From Caballeronia mineralivorans PML1(12) (GTDB lineage: Bacteria; Pseudomonadota; Gammaproteobacteria; Burkholderiales; Burkholderiaceae), in contig NZ_AEJF01000230.1 in NCBI RefSeq assembly GCF_001028175.1, forward strand, positions 62,001 to 126,000: DNA of 64,000 nt, read 5' to 3'. The notes under the pieces were generated by a model. The model worked only from the letters and a program-made list of their open reading frames with translations, was not told where the DNA came from and searched no databases. Both the position numbers and the translations under genes were made by a program. Below, one piece after another: positions 1-9,020 of this stretch. Each line of letters opens with the position of its first letter. Positions within the stretch are counted from its first letter, which is position 1.

Positions 1-1
1 G

Positions 2-304
2 CGCTTCGCTCACCTCCCGATCGTTGGAGAGGTACGTGGCGTGGGCATGCTCGCGGCCATCGAGTTCGTAGCCGATCGCGACAAAAAGCTGCGGTTTGAT
101 CCTGCTATGAAAGTCGGCGCACGGATATCCAAGGCCGCCCGGGACCGGCAACTGATCGCGCGAGCGATGCCTCATGGAGACATCCTCGGCTTTGCGCCGC
201 CGCTGATCATGACCGAGAGCGAGGTCGACGAAATGATGGAGATCACGGCAGCAGCGATCAAACAGGTGACTGACGAACTGGTCCGCGACGGCTTACGGTT
301 CTAA
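2..304 (+). CDS. Class III aminotransferase, C-terminal end (partial)
   Basis: The reading frame is already open at the left edge and ends at 304, so only about the last 100 residues are present. The segment VGEVRGVGMLAAIEF followed by RAMPHGDILGFAPPL is the typical C-terminal small domain of PLP-dependent class III (omega) aminotransferases. The catalytic lysine lies outside the window, so activity and substrate cannot be judged. It is followed by an amino-acid-type ABC importer and a flavin oxidase, suggesting a shared job in amine or amino acid breakdown. A start at 41 would be internal to the domain and is not credible. Confidence 0.85.
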   Translation, partial: RFAHLPIVGEVRGVGMLAAIEFVADRDKKLRFDPAMKVGARISKAARDRQLIARAMPHGDILGFAPPLIMTESEVDEMMEITAAAIKQVTDELVRDGLRF

Positions 305-342
305 ACCCATCGCGGCCTACCGTCCTTTCTCGGAGTGCCTTC

Positions 343-1284
343 ATGTCAGACGAGATTTTCGCTTCAGACGCTGTCGCTGGATCGATTCTTAAACGGGTCG
401 CACATTATCCCGGCGTTGGACACAGTCCAGAAAGCTCCGGTCCTATCGGGCAGGCCCCGCTGGACAGTCCAATGCTTGACTGCTCGATCTCGAGTAAGAA
501 AGCGTCGGGCGTAGGGCGTGCCATGGCCGCCGTCGCTGTCCGTGGGCTGAGGAAGAGCTACGGGAACGTTCCTGTCCTGAAGGGCATCGACCTGACGGCA
601 AATCAGGGAGACGTCATCTCGATCATCGGGGCGTCAGGATCAGGCAAAAGTACGGCGTTGCGCTGTATCAATCTGCTTGAGACGCCTGATGCCGGCGAGA
701 TCGAGATCTGCGGCGAGGTGATCAGGATGCGATCGGGAAGCCACGGGCAAAATGGGCCTGCGGACCGGCACCAGATCGAGCGCATTCGCCGAACCGCGGG
801 GATGGTGTTTCAGAGCTTCGACCTGTGGTCGCATCTCACTGTGCTGCAAAACGTGATCGAAGCCCCAATTCACGTGCTTCAAAAGCCACGGAAGGAGGCG
901 ATCGACCACGCGTTGCACCTGCTGGAAAAAGTCGGACTTTCCGACAAGCTGAACCACTATCCCAGCCGGCTTTCAGGCGGCCAGCAACAACGGGCCGCGA
1001 TTGCCCGCACGCTTGCCATGCAACCGAAAGTCATGCTCTTCGATGAACCGACGTCCGCGCTCGATCCGGAACTCGTCGGCGAGGTACTGCGCGTCATCCG
1101 AGGGCTGGTCGAGGAGGGCCGCACGATGCTGCTCGTCACGCACGAAATGCGCTTTGCCCGGGAGGTATCGGACAAGATCGTGTTCCTGCATCAGGGACGA
1201 GTCGAGGAAGAGGGATCCCCGGACCGGTTGTTCGACCGGCCAGAGTCGGACCAGACAAGGAAATTCCTGCGGCAACATTTCTGA
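343..1284 (+). CDS. Polar amino acid ABC transporter, ATP-binding protein
   Basis: Cytoplasmic ATPase of a polar-amino-acid (HisP/GlnQ-type) importer. Visible motifs are Walker A GASGSGKST, a Q-loop in MVFQSFDLW, the signature LSGGQQQRAA and Walker [14 protein letters not shown] followed by a switch histidine in LLVTHEM. The first ATG (343) has a good CGGAG site but adds about 60 residues that do not look like the family. An ATG at 523 would give 253 residues, the usual length, so the start is uncertain. It is followed by the binding protein and two permeases of the same system, all on the same strand. Confidence 0.93.
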   Translation: MSDEIFASDAVAGSILKRVAHYPGVGHSPESSGPIGQAPLDSPMLDCSISSKKASGVGRAMAAVAVRGLRKSYGNVPVLKGIDLTANQGDVISIIGASGSGKSTALRCINLLETPDAGEIEICGEVIRMRSGSHGQNGPADRHQIERIRRTAGMVFQSFDLWSHLTVLQNVIEAPIHVLQKPRKEAIDHALHLLEKVGLSDKLNHYPSRLSGGQQQRAAIARTLAMQPKVMLFDEPTSALDPELVGEVLRVIRGLVEEGRTMLLVTHEMRFAREVSDKIVFLHQGRVEEEGSPDRLFDRPESDQTRKFLRQHF

Positions 1285-1384
1285 TTAGCCGCAAGGTCAA
1301 TGCCTCATCGCGGGCAATCAGCTTTTCGTTTGATGCAACCAAAGGCGACCAATAGTGGCCGCCCGAACAATTTGGAGAATGGAA

Positions 1385-2194
1385 ATGTCGAAAGGAAAAC
1401 TCTTAAGTTGTCTGCTGGGCCTGTTGTTCGCCGCCATTTCCACCTCCGGTATGGCCGCACAAGGGACCCTGACTGTCGGAACCGAGGGCGACGCCCCTCC
1501 GTACAGCATGGCTGACGCGACCGGCAACGTCACGGGCTTTGACGCGGATGTCGCGCGGGCGATTTGTGCAAAGCTCGATGTCACCTGCAAATTTGTCGTC
1601 CAGGCTTTCGATACATTGATTCCGGCACTCGATGCGAAGCGGTTCGACATCATCATCTCCGGTCTGGGGATCACCGAGGAGCGAAAAAAGAAGATCGGCT
1701 ACTCGATCCCCTACGCCTCGGCACCGCAATATTTCATCGTGCCCAAGGGATCGGCCCTCGCGAAGTTCACTTCACTGCCTCCGCTCCTCGCTGCGCTGAA
1801 GGGGAAATCCATTGGCGTCGTAACAGGCACGACCTACTCACGATTTATCGCGAAGAACATTCCCGATGCAACGATCAAGAGCTACGATTCTTTGACCCAG
1901 ATGGAGAGCGACTTGAGCGCAAGGCGCTTCGATACCGCGTTCGACGACGGTTCTTCCTGGACCGATTACCTGAAAAAGCCGGAAGGGACGAATTTCGAAC
2001 AGGTTCCTGTCAAGGTTATAGCCACTGATGACCCGTCCACGCTAGGTCACGGAATGGGCGTCGGTATCCGCAAGGACAATCAAGACCTGACGAAGAAAAT
2101 TGACGTCGCGCTCTGCGACATCATTAAGAGCGGTCGAATGAAAGCGATGAGCGAGAAGTGGTTCAACGACGATTTCTCGCTGACGTGCAAGTAA
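1385..2194 (+). CDS. Amino acid ABC transporter, periplasmic binding protein
   Basis: Periplasmic solute-binding protein of the bacterial SBP family 3. The N-terminus MSKGKLLSCLLGLLFAAIS with an AQG region after about residue 25 is a signal peptide. The mature part has family landmarks: GTEGDAPPYS, TGFDADVARAICAKL, FDIIISGLGITEERKK and GVVTGTTY. The start at 1385 is chosen because GGAG lies 8 bases upstream; the earlier ATGs at 1355 and 1379 have no suitable spacing. The substrate cannot be told from sequence; the neighbours point to an amino acid or opine-like compound. Confidence 0.92.
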   Translation: MSKGKLLSCLLGLLFAAISTSGMAAQGTLTVGTEGDAPPYSMADATGNVTGFDADVARAICAKLDVTCKFVVQAFDTLIPALDAKRFDIIISGLGITEERKKKIGYSIPYASAPQYFIVPKGSALAKFTSLPPLLAALKGKSIGVVTGTTYSRFIAKNIPDATIKSYDSLTQMESDLSARRFDTAFDDGSSWTDYLKKPEGTNFEQVPVKVIATDDPSTLGHGMGVGIRKDNQDLTKKIDVALCDIIKSGRMKAMSEKWFNDDFSLTCK

Positions 2195-2212
2195 CCTAAC
2201 TTGGGAGCCATC

Positions 2213-2926
2213 ATGGGCATTGCTCTTTCACGCTTGCTATGGGAAGACGGATGGGGCTTGTCCATTCTGCGCGGGAGCGCGGTCACCGTGGTGGTCGGTG
2301 TGCTCGGAATGGGTCTTGGGATGATGCTTGGACTATTGCTGGCCGCGGTGAAGTGGGCCCGAGTTCCTGTCGCGTCGCAAGTGGTGGACGTGTATACGGT
2401 AATCGTAAGGAGCGTGCCGGGGCTGCTAGTGGTGTACCTGATCTTCTTCGGATCAGTCGAATTCGTGGCGAGAGTCGGTACCTTCTTCGGCTACGCCGAC
2501 GAGTTTCAAAGTGCTTACTCGTTCATCGTCGGGGTGGTCTCGGTGGGAGCAATTGCGGCCGCCTACGCGGCCGAGGTTTTCCGCGGTGCGCTCGACGCGA
2601 TTCATCCGGGGCAGATCGAGGCAGCCCGAGCTGTCGGAATGCAAACGCGCAAACTCTACACACGCATCATTGGGCCCCAGATGTTCCGCTACGCATTACC
2701 CGGCATCAGCAACGTCTGGCAGGCGACGATCAAGGATACATCGCTTGTCTCGGTGACAGGATTGGCAGAGCTCATACGCGTCGCCTACATCGGCGCAGGC
2801 ACAACCCGGCAACCACTGATCTTCTTTGTCATCGCGGCAGTGGTGTTCTTCGTGATCACCCTATTTAGCCAAACGGCCTTCGGTCTGGTCGAGCGCAACC
2901 TGAATCGCGGCGTGAGGGCAGTTTAA
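2213..2926 (+). CDS. Amino acid ABC transporter permease (HisQ-type)
   Basis: Inner-membrane permease of the HisQ/HisM family with about five hydrophobic segments. The EAA loop, where the ATPase docks, is seen as GQIEAARAVGMQTRKLYTRI. The start at 2213 follows a GGGAG at about 2202-2206; the TTG at 2201 is less likely. It lies 18 bases after the binding-protein stop and 2 bases before the second permease, so the importer is one operon. Confidence 0.92.
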   Translation: MGIALSRLLWEDGWGLSILRGSAVTVVVGVLGMGLGMMLGLLLAAVKWARVPVASQVVDVYTVIVRSVPGLLVVYLIFFGSVEFVARVGTFFGYADEFQSAYSFIVGVVSVGAIAAAYAAEVFRGALDAIHPGQIEAARAVGMQTRKLYTRIIGPQMFRYALPGISNVWQATIKDTSLVSVTGLAELIRVAYIGAGTTRQPLIFFVIAAVVFFVITLFSQTAFGLVERNLNRGVRAV

Positions 2927-2928
2927 CC

Positions 2929-3660
2929 ATGGACGTCGAACTCATTCAGCGTGCCATTCCCGTGCTCCTCAAGGGACTCGCAACGACGCTAGAAATAGGC
3001 CTCGTGGCAATCGTCATCGGTTTTCCATTGGGCCTTGGCTTCGCACTCGCCAGACTGTCGTCGAACCGCACCCTCGCCGCATTCGCCGTCCTCTATAGCA
3101 TGGTGTTTCGAGGCACCCCACTGCTAGTGCAGATTTTCATCATCTATTTTGGACTGGGACAGTTGCAGTTGCTCAGGGACCAAACAGCCCTATGGTGGTT
3201 CTTCAGCGATGGCTTTAACTGCGCGACGCTCGCCATTACGCTGAATACGGCAGCCTATACGTCGGAAATTCTCAGAGGTGGCCTGATGGGAATTCCTGCC
3301 GGAGAGATAGAGGCTGCACGTGCATGCGGGATGTCGAACTGGTTATGCTTCCGGCGCATCAGATTTCCGATCGCGTTTCGCCTAGCGCTCCCGGCGTATA
3401 CGAACGAGATCACTGTCATTGTCAAGGAGTCAAGTCTCGCATCGACCGTCACGGTTCTCGAGATTACCGGCTTGGCTAAACGCTTGATGAGCGAGACGTT
3501 CGCAGTTATTGAAGTCTTCACGTTGGCCGGATTGCTCTATCTGATCGTCAACTTCGCGGTCTTGCTCGTGATGAGATCGTGGCTCGAACCGAAGCTGTCT
3601 ATGCATCGGACTACGAGTAGAGCGGTATTTTGGTTTCGGCCCCATCGTCGACGAGTGTGA
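2929..3660 (+). CDS. Amino acid ABC transporter permease (HisM-type)
   Basis: Second inner-membrane permease of the same importer, expected to form a heterodimer with the product at 2213-2926. The N-terminal segment is followed by TTLEIGLVAIVIGFPLGLG. The EAA loop is GEIEAARACGMSNWLCFRRI. It begins 2 bases after the upstream stop, indicating translational coupling. The C-terminal tail SRAVFWFRPHRRRV is basic and atypical but does not disturb the fold. Confidence 0.92.
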   Translation: MDVELIQRAIPVLLKGLATTLEIGLVAIVIGFPLGLGFALARLSSNRTLAAFAVLYSMVFRGTPLLVQIFIIYFGLGQLQLLRDQTALWWFFSDGFNCATLAITLNTAAYTSEILRGGLMGIPAGEIEAARACGMSNWLCFRRIRFPIAFRLALPAYTNEITVIVKESSLASTVTVLEITGLAKRLMSETFAVIEVFTLAGLLYLIVNFAVLLVMRSWLEPKLSMHRTTSRAVFWFRPHRRRV

Positions 3661-3760
3661 AGACCAGGGTGCGGCGCGCAACGTGTGTCGCAACGTCGTC
3701 GCGTAATCGCTCGAAACATGAGAAGTGGTTGACTGAATACATCCTTGGAGTGCATTCCTT

Positions 3761-4855
3761 ATGGGCCATGTTGTCGTTGTGGGGGCTGGAATCGTGGGCC
3801 TTTCTGTGTGTCGTGCTGCATTACTGAATGGACACGCGGTCACTCTTCTTGAGCAAGGCACTATCTCCAACCCGAGCGCGGCGTCCTACGATCAGCATCG
3901 AATGATCCGCTACCAATACGGCGACGCAGAGGGCTATACCCGGATGGTGGGCGACGCATTCGATGCGTGGGATCGTCTGTGGGACGATCTTGGCGTCCGG
4001 CATTTCTCCAACACCGGAACGATGGGTATTTCTCTGGCGGCCGAAGACTACACCGCCCGCAGCCTATCGACGTTTCGCAAGCTAGGCATCCAGCACGAAG
4101 TGCTCGATCGGGAAGCCGTTGAACGGACATGTCCTCAATTAAACTTGCCCGAAGGGAGTTGGGGACTTCTTGCGCCTGCAGGAGGTGCGCTTTTTGCCAG
4201 TCGCATCGTCGACGACTTGGCCCGCTGGGTCACGGCCAGGGGCATCGAAAATCGAGTTCATAGCAAAGCGATGCGGGTTGATCCAGCGCGTGGCGAAGTC
4301 GTACTGGAGGATGGGGCGATCGTGTCGGGCGATCTCGTGGTCGTTGCCGCTGGTGCCTGGCTTCCCGAACTCTTACCCGACTATGCCGGGATACCGACCT
4401 TCCGGCAGGCTGTCTGCTACGTGGAGCCACCGGAAGAATACCTCGATGCCTGGTGCAACGGCCCCTGCCTCACGGATCTCGGCCCCGGCGACAACTACGC
4501 AATCTCCCCCACGCAAGGAACGGGATTGAAATTTGGCTCTGGCAATCACAGGAAGCGCGGGCGACCCAGTGATGGATTCCGAGCCCAGCCATCCGAAGGT
4601 CATGAGGTCATCCGTCACTTTTCCCCGTTTCTTAGGCAGGCCGATCAATACAAGCCGGTTCGCATGCAGGTTGGTTACTACGTGATGGACGCGAGTGGGC
4701 GCTTCCGCGTGGAAGCACAGGGACGCACCGTGGTGGTCACGAACTGTGACGGACAGATGTTCAAGTTCGGTCCACTCATCGGAGCACGCGTCATCGAGAG
4801 CTTCGACGGCAAGCAATCCGCAGCAGATTTGAACCGCTGGGCCGCAGGGTATTGA
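3761..4855 (+). CDS. FAD-dependent amine oxidase, monomeric sarcosine oxidase-like
   Basis: Flavoprotein of the DAO/MSOX superfamily, 364 residues, soluble. The N-terminal dinucleotide motif is GAGIVGLSVCRAALLNGHAVTLLEQ. HRMIRYQYG resembles the RIIRxAYG region of monomeric sarcosine oxidase. NCDGQMFKFGPLIG near the C-terminus matches the GFSGHGFKF region that follows the flavin-linking cysteine in that family. It probably oxidises an N-methyl or other secondary amine, giving hydrogen peroxide. It lies between the ABC importer and a 2-hydroxyacid dehydrogenase. The substrate is not decided by the sequence. Confidence 0.85.
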   Translation: MGHVVVVGAGIVGLSVCRAALLNGHAVTLLEQGTISNPSAASYDQHRMIRYQYGDAEGYTRMVGDAFDAWDRLWDDLGVRHFSNTGTMGISLAAEDYTARSLSTFRKLGIQHEVLDREAVERTCPQLNLPEGSWGLLAPAGGALFASRIVDDLARWVTARGIENRVHSKAMRVDPARGEVVLEDGAIVSGDLVVVAAGAWLPELLPDYAGIPTFRQAVCYVEPPEEYLDAWCNGPCLTDLGPGDNYAISPTQGTGLKFGSGNHRKRGRPSDGFRAQPSEGHEVIRHFSPFLRQADQYKPVRMQVGYYVMDASGRFRVEAQGRTVVVTNCDGQMFKFGPLIGARVIESFDGKQSAADLNRWAAGY

Positions 4856-4927
4856 TCGGATTGATCTGAGTCTCGCGAGTATGCAAATGCCTGCGCAGCC
4901 AAAAATTAGCGAAGCAAGAACAACGAC

Positions 4928-5854
4928 ATGACCATTCTCTACAAGGCCGACCCGGAACGCGGTCTCATCTGGCAAGCGATCTTCGCCGAGCACGCTCCCG
5001 ACTTGCCGTTTCTCATTTGGCCGGATATCGGAGACGCAACAGCAGTCCGCTATCTGGTCGCATGGCAGCCTCCCGACAACTTTCTTGAGCTCCTTCCAAA
5101 CTTGCAGGTCGTTTTTTCGGTGGGCGCGGGAGTTGATCAGTTCGATCTGCGGTTACTGCCATCCCACATTCCACTCGTCCGGATGATCGAACCGAGCCTT
5201 GCCGAAGGCATCGTTGAATACGTAGTGTTGTCAATCCTTGCAACTCACCGTAATTTGATTAACTACATCGGCGACCAACGGCGTAAACAGTGGAAGTCCA
5301 TCCGGCTCGTGCCTGCTTCGCGACGGCGGATTGGCGTGATGGGCCTTGGCGTACTGGGTCGATCGGCTCTCGATCGTCTGAAAACCTTTGGTTTTCCCTT
5401 GATGGGATGGAGTCGTTCGCAGCAGGTCATCGAAGGCGTCGTTTGCTTCTCTGGTTCGGAACAGTTTCGCGACTTCCTCTCCGCCTGCGACATCCTCGTT
5501 TGCCTATTGCCCCTCACGTCGGAAACGCGGGGCATCCTTAATCGGCACACTTTTGGCGCGATGCCAAGAGGTGCCGCGTTGATCAACGTCGGGCGGGGCG
5601 CCCATCTGGTTGAAAGCGATCTTCTTGACGCACTCGAATGCGGACAGATATCAAGCGCCATCCTTGACGTCCTTTCAACGGAGCCGCTACCCGAAAACCA
5701 CGCGTTCTGGGAGCATCCGGGAATTCTCATAACACCACATATCGCAGGTATGACCCAGCCAGAAACAGCTGCTCACGTATTGCTCGACAATATTCGGTGC
5801 TACCAGACTGGAGAACCGATTGAGGGCATGGTGGACGCCAACCAAGGATATTAA
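4928..5854 (+). CDS. D-2-hydroxyacid dehydrogenase, GhrA-like glyoxylate/hydroxypyruvate reductase
   Basis: NAD(P)-dependent 2-hydroxyacid dehydrogenase of 308 residues, the size of GhrA. Landmarks are FSVGAGVDQFDL, the Rossmann glycine stretch GVMGLGVLGRSALDRL, INVGRGAHLVESDLL with the catalytic arginine region, AILDVLSTEPLP, and the final catalytic histidine in LITPHIAGMTQP. It would reduce glyoxylate or hydroxypyruvate, products expected from oxidation or transamination of amino acids by the neighbouring enzymes. It closes this plus-strand gene set. Confidence 0.9.
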   Translation: MTILYKADPERGLIWQAIFAEHAPDLPFLIWPDIGDATAVRYLVAWQPPDNFLELLPNLQVVFSVGAGVDQFDLRLLPSHIPLVRMIEPSLAEGIVEYVVLSILATHRNLINYIGDQRRKQWKSIRLVPASRRRIGVMGLGVLGRSALDRLKTFGFPLMGWSRSQQVIEGVVCFSGSEQFRDFLSACDILVCLLPLTSETRGILNRHTFGAMPRGAALINVGRGAHLVESDLLDALECGQISSAILDVLSTEPLPENHAFWEHPGILITPHIAGMTQPETAAHVLLDNIRCYQTGEPIEGMVDANQGY

Positions 5855-6007
5855 ACAAAGCGACGTAAATATTGGCAGCAATATATGATCGCGTGGGTAC
5901 TCTTATGGAGAGGCAACCATGCGCAAGCTCGAAATTGCAGACCCTCTTATGCTGCATTTTTTAAGACGCTATGTTTAGTCGCGCTTTTACACCGCCGGCA
6001 ACACAAG

Positions 6008-6420
6008 GAAAGCGTCATCACACCGGACCTGTACGAACTCGAGATCGATCGGCTCTACGGCGCCATGCTTGAGTATTCCGCCGTCGTCACTGATCCGACA
6101 CGTGTGCGGGACCCGAATCGAAAGGGGACCGTCGAGAATGCGATCCAACATACCCAAGGCGGGCGCTCGCCGGCCGACGTTTTGAATCGCTCGAAGCGCA
6201 GAACGAATTCCTGATGCACAAGGAAGCGACCTGGGCCTCCAAGCGAATTCAGGGCCGCACCCGGCGGCAGGTCGAGGCTATGTTCCAGGCGGAGAAGCTG
6301 CATCTGTGGCCCCTACCGCTCACCGGCTTTAGTTACCTCACCGGGGTCGTGCGTACCGTCCGGGACGATAACGAACCTCCGGTAGGCCATGGGCGTTCCG
6401 CTCAGACAAGAACGAAGCGC
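6008..6420 (+). pseudogene. istA: IS21-family istA transposase relic
   Basis: A translated stretch reads ITPDLYELEIDRLYGAML then TRVRDPNRKGTVENAIQHTQ, which is the conserved part of IS21 IstA around its last catalytic residue. After about 6155 the similarity continues in another frame as WASKRIQGRTRRQVEAMF, then EKLHLWPLPLTGF. A frameshift and loss of both ends show a dead fragment. No IstB partner was found. It marks the boundary between the sarcosine-oxidase cluster and the MarR-controlled locus. Confidence 0.75.
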
Positions 6421-6547
6421 ACCGAGTTGGGAAAGTTCGAACCGCAGTCCTACTGTACGACGCAGGTGGCGCCATTACGGCGATCATCGACTGGCGCCTT
6501 TTCGCCGATCCTGCGCTGGCACCTATGCGCCGGCCATCGGTTGGCTC

Positions 6548-7078
6548 TTAAATCGAATCAGTAGTTCGCACGATCGGCGTTCTGCTGAGTTCGTTGTTGG
6601 TTTCCACCAGCAATAACAAATGCTTCAGGAACTGCGCGCGCTCCTCTTCCGGCAGCGCTTCAATGGTCCGTTCATGCGCTCTCGCGACTCGCGTTTCCAG
6701 TCGCGCGAGCAGCGCGCGGCCGACCTCGGTCAACTCGGCCACTTTCTTGCGGCGGTCGCTGCGCGATACCCGGCGCTGCACAAAACGGCGCTCGACCAGT
6801 CGCGTCATGACATCGGCGATATTGGCCCGATCCAGCCCTACCGCCCGCGATAACGCGATCTGTTCCGACGGCCCGATCTGCTCCAGCGCCGTCAGGATGC
6901 TGTATTGCACGGGCGTGATCCCTTCGGGCGCGCACTCTTCCATGAACAGTGCGACGTGAATCTGATGCAGCCGGCGGATCAGGAAGCCGGGCCGCTGTTC
7001 GAGTGCGGTATTTCTCCACGCCGACATTTCCTGCGTGTCGTCCAGATCGCTCACGGATGGGGTCGATGTTGCTGCCAT
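6548..7078 (-). CDS. MarR-family transcriptional regulator (first paralogue)
   Basis: Winged helix-turn-helix regulator of 176 residues. RRLHQIHVALFMEE begins the dimer helices, ITPVQYSILTALEQIG and LSRAVGLDRANIADVM are the DNA-binding helices, and RRVSRSDRRKKVAELTEVG is the wing. It is divergent from the ABC importer starting at 7497. It is clearly homologous to the regulator at 18609-19139; both share PGFLIRRxHQIH, ITPVQYS and RAHxRTI. MarR proteins are usually repressors released by the pathway substrate, which would fit a substrate-responsive importer. Confidence 0.92.
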   Translation of the reverse strand: MAATSTPSVSDLDDTQEMSAWRNTALEQRPGFLIRRLHQIHVALFMEECAPEGITPVQYSILTALEQIGPSEQIALSRAVGLDRANIADVMTRLVERRFVQRRVSRSDRRKKVAELTEVGRALLARLETRVARAHERTIEALPEEERAQFLKHLLLLVETNNELSRTPIVRTTDSI

Positions 7079-7496
7079 AAAGAATCAGGTGACGGGTGTG
7101 GATGTGTCCGCGGACTTTCCCGGGAGCGTATTTGATCAGCATACACCGTAATTCTTCGAGCATCAGCTTTCACGGCGACGATTAAGTTCGCCCTCATTTC
7201 TGAACGATTCGCTAAGAGCAGGCGGCGCATGGCATATATCAGTGCGAAGATGCCCATTTTAAGCGCTATTTGAACGTTGCAGGTGCGCATGCACCGTCGT
7301 AATCGACGAGACATGGCACCAGATCAAGCCCGGCGCGAGGGGTCGTCTCTGGCATACGATTTGCATTAGCTTTCCGAGAATCGTCAGTAGGCAGATGAAT
7401 TACCGAATCGCTAATCCGCGCATCGTGTCTGGCCGGTTTCAGTGGTGTCCGATGACTTCCTCGAAGCCGGTCCGCGCATAACCTCAAGAGGCTCTC
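7079..7496. promoter_or_regulatory. Divergent intergenic region with two adjacent palindromes
   Basis: This gap separates the MarR gene from the importer operon and must hold both promoters. Two neighbouring inverted repeats are seen: GGTGC-GCAT-GCACC at 7282-7295 and CGTCG-TAAT-CGACG at 7295-7308. Either could be a regulator site or a small hairpin. No gene was found here. Confidence 0.4.
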
Positions 7497-8363
7497 ATGT
7501 CAGTGTTCGCAAGCAAGGAAACGAGGCGGTTGAACATGGGCGCACTCGCCCGCGTCGTTCAGGTGTCGGTCGTGACGCTGATGGCTGCGGCGACGCTGTG
7601 CTCGTCGGCGAGTGCGGCCACGTCGGCCGAAATGAAGGCGCGCGGTTATATGAGCGTGGCGACGGAAGACGATTACACGCCGTTCGAATTCGTCAGCGAT
7701 GGCGTCTCGACCGGCTACGACAACGAGTTGCTCGCGCTCGTGCGCAAGAAGATCGGTCTGGAGGTCAAGCAGCAGGTCATGCCATGGGCAGGGATTCTGC
7801 CGGGCGTGACGACCGGCAAGTACGACATGGCGCTTACTGCCGTCCTCGTCACGGACGAGCGCAAGAAGACGTTCGATTTCGCATCGCCGACATGCGAGTC
7901 GATCACGTTTTTTGCCACTAAGAAGGACTCGCCGATCAAGACTGGCGACGATCTGGTCGGCAAGGTCGTGGGCGCCGAAACGGGCAGCGCGATGCTCAGC
8001 GACCTGAAGAGTTTCAACGAGGAACTGAAGAAGAAACATGGTGGTGCAGGCGTCAAGCAGATCATCGAATACCAGGCGTATCCGGAGGCGTATCAGGATC
8101 TGGGGCTGGGTCGCGTCGACGCTGTCGCGAATACGCAGATTAGCCTGAACTCGCTGGTCAAGACGCGGCCCGACACGTTCGTGGTCGGCCAGGCGATAGG
8201 CAAGCCGACCTACATTGCATGGGCGGTGAAAAAGGGCAACGCCGATGTGCTCAAGATGGTCGACAGCATCCTTCTCGAGTTGCGTAAGAACGGCCAGATG
8301 TACGAGTTGCAGCAAAAGTGGCTCGGAGCGACCTACAAGGACATGCCGGCGTCCGTCAACTGA
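7497..8363 (+). CDS. Amino acid ABC transporter, periplasmic binding protein (catabolic locus)
   Basis: SBP family 3 receptor of 288 residues. The signal peptide runs to about residue 40 (MAAATLCSSASA). The mature protein shows YMSVATEDDYTPFEFV, STGYDNELLALVRKK, KYDMALTAVLVTDERKK and GKVVGAETGSAM. It is the first gene of an importer operon (binding protein, two permeases, ATPase), divergent from a MarR gene and convergent with the Mo-hydroxylase operon. It probably captures the substrate of that pathway. Family 3 receptors usually bind amino acids or related zwitterions. Confidence 0.92.
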   Translation: MSVFASKETRRLNMGALARVVQVSVVTLMAAATLCSSASAATSAEMKARGYMSVATEDDYTPFEFVSDGVSTGYDNELLALVRKKIGLEVKQQVMPWAGILPGVTTGKYDMALTAVLVTDERKKTFDFASPTCESITFFATKKDSPIKTGDDLVGKVVGAETGSAMLSDLKSFNEELKKKHGGAGVKQIIEYQAYPEAYQDLGLGRVDAVANTQISLNSLVKTRPDTFVVGQAIGKPTYIAWAVKKGNADVLKMVDSILLELRKNGQMYELQQKWLGATYKDMPASVN

Positions 8364-8375
8364 TGGTCTTCAAAC

Positions 8376-9020
8376 ATGAACGCTTTTGATTACTGGAGCA
8401 TCTTTCGCGGCGCGCTGGCAACGGTGACCTTATCGCTTGCCAGCATCGCGCTGGGCGTTCCGTTTGGTTTGGGTCTGGCACTCATTCGATGGGCGAAGGT
8501 GCCGCTTCTTAACCGCTTCGTAATTGGCTATGTCAGCCTGATTCGCTCATGCCCGGCGGTCACGCTGACCTTGCTGATCTTCTTCGCGCTGCCGCAATTC
8601 GGCATCTCGCTTGATCCCACGCCGGCCGCGATTCTCGCGTTGACCATCAGCACGGCTGCGTTCAACTGCGAAGTGTGGCGCTCGGCGCTCGTGAACTTTC
8701 CCCGCGAACAGTACGACGCAGCGCTGTCGTTCGCCATGCCGCGCGCGCTGCGCTTTCGTCGCATCGTGCTGCCGCAGATCTGGCGCGCGAGTCTGCCCGG
8801 TCTCGTCAACGAGATGACGCTGCAGATCAAGTCGACGCCGGCCGTCGCGGTGATCGGCATTGTCGAAATCACGCGGGCCGCGCTGCGCGTGGGCGCCAGG
8901 ACGTACGATCCATTGCCACCGTTTATTTTTGCGCTTGTACTGTATGGGTTGATTGTCTACGTGCTCATCAAAACGCAGCGCGTTATCGAGCGGCGGCAAT
9001 CCGTCGAGAGGCGGGCGTGA
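8376..9020 (+). CDS. Amino acid ABC transporter permease
   Basis: HisM/Q-type inner-membrane permease of 214 residues, beginning 12 bases after the binding protein. The N-terminal transmembrane segments (TVTLSLASIALGVPFGLGLA) and the docking loop EQYDAALSFAMPRALRFRRI are visible; the canonical EAA is here YDAA. Its stop overlaps the next start as TGATG, showing coupling with the second permease. Confidence 0.92.
   Translation: MNAFDYWSIFRGALATVTLSLASIALGVPFGLGLALIRWAKVPLLNRFVIGYVSLIRSCPAVTLTLLIFFALPQFGISLDPTPAAILALTISTAAFNCEVWRSALVNFPREQYDAALSFAMPRALRFRRIVLPQIWRASLPGLVNEMTLQIKSTPAVAVIGIVEITRAALRVGARTYDPLPPFIFALVLYGLIVYVLIKTQRVIERRQSVERRA

Noticed and set aside
3761-4855. The FAD oxidoreductase as the missing PuuB
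   Set aside because: It is 46 kb from the putrescine cluster and its RYQYG and MFKFGP motifs fit sarcosine-type oxidases better.
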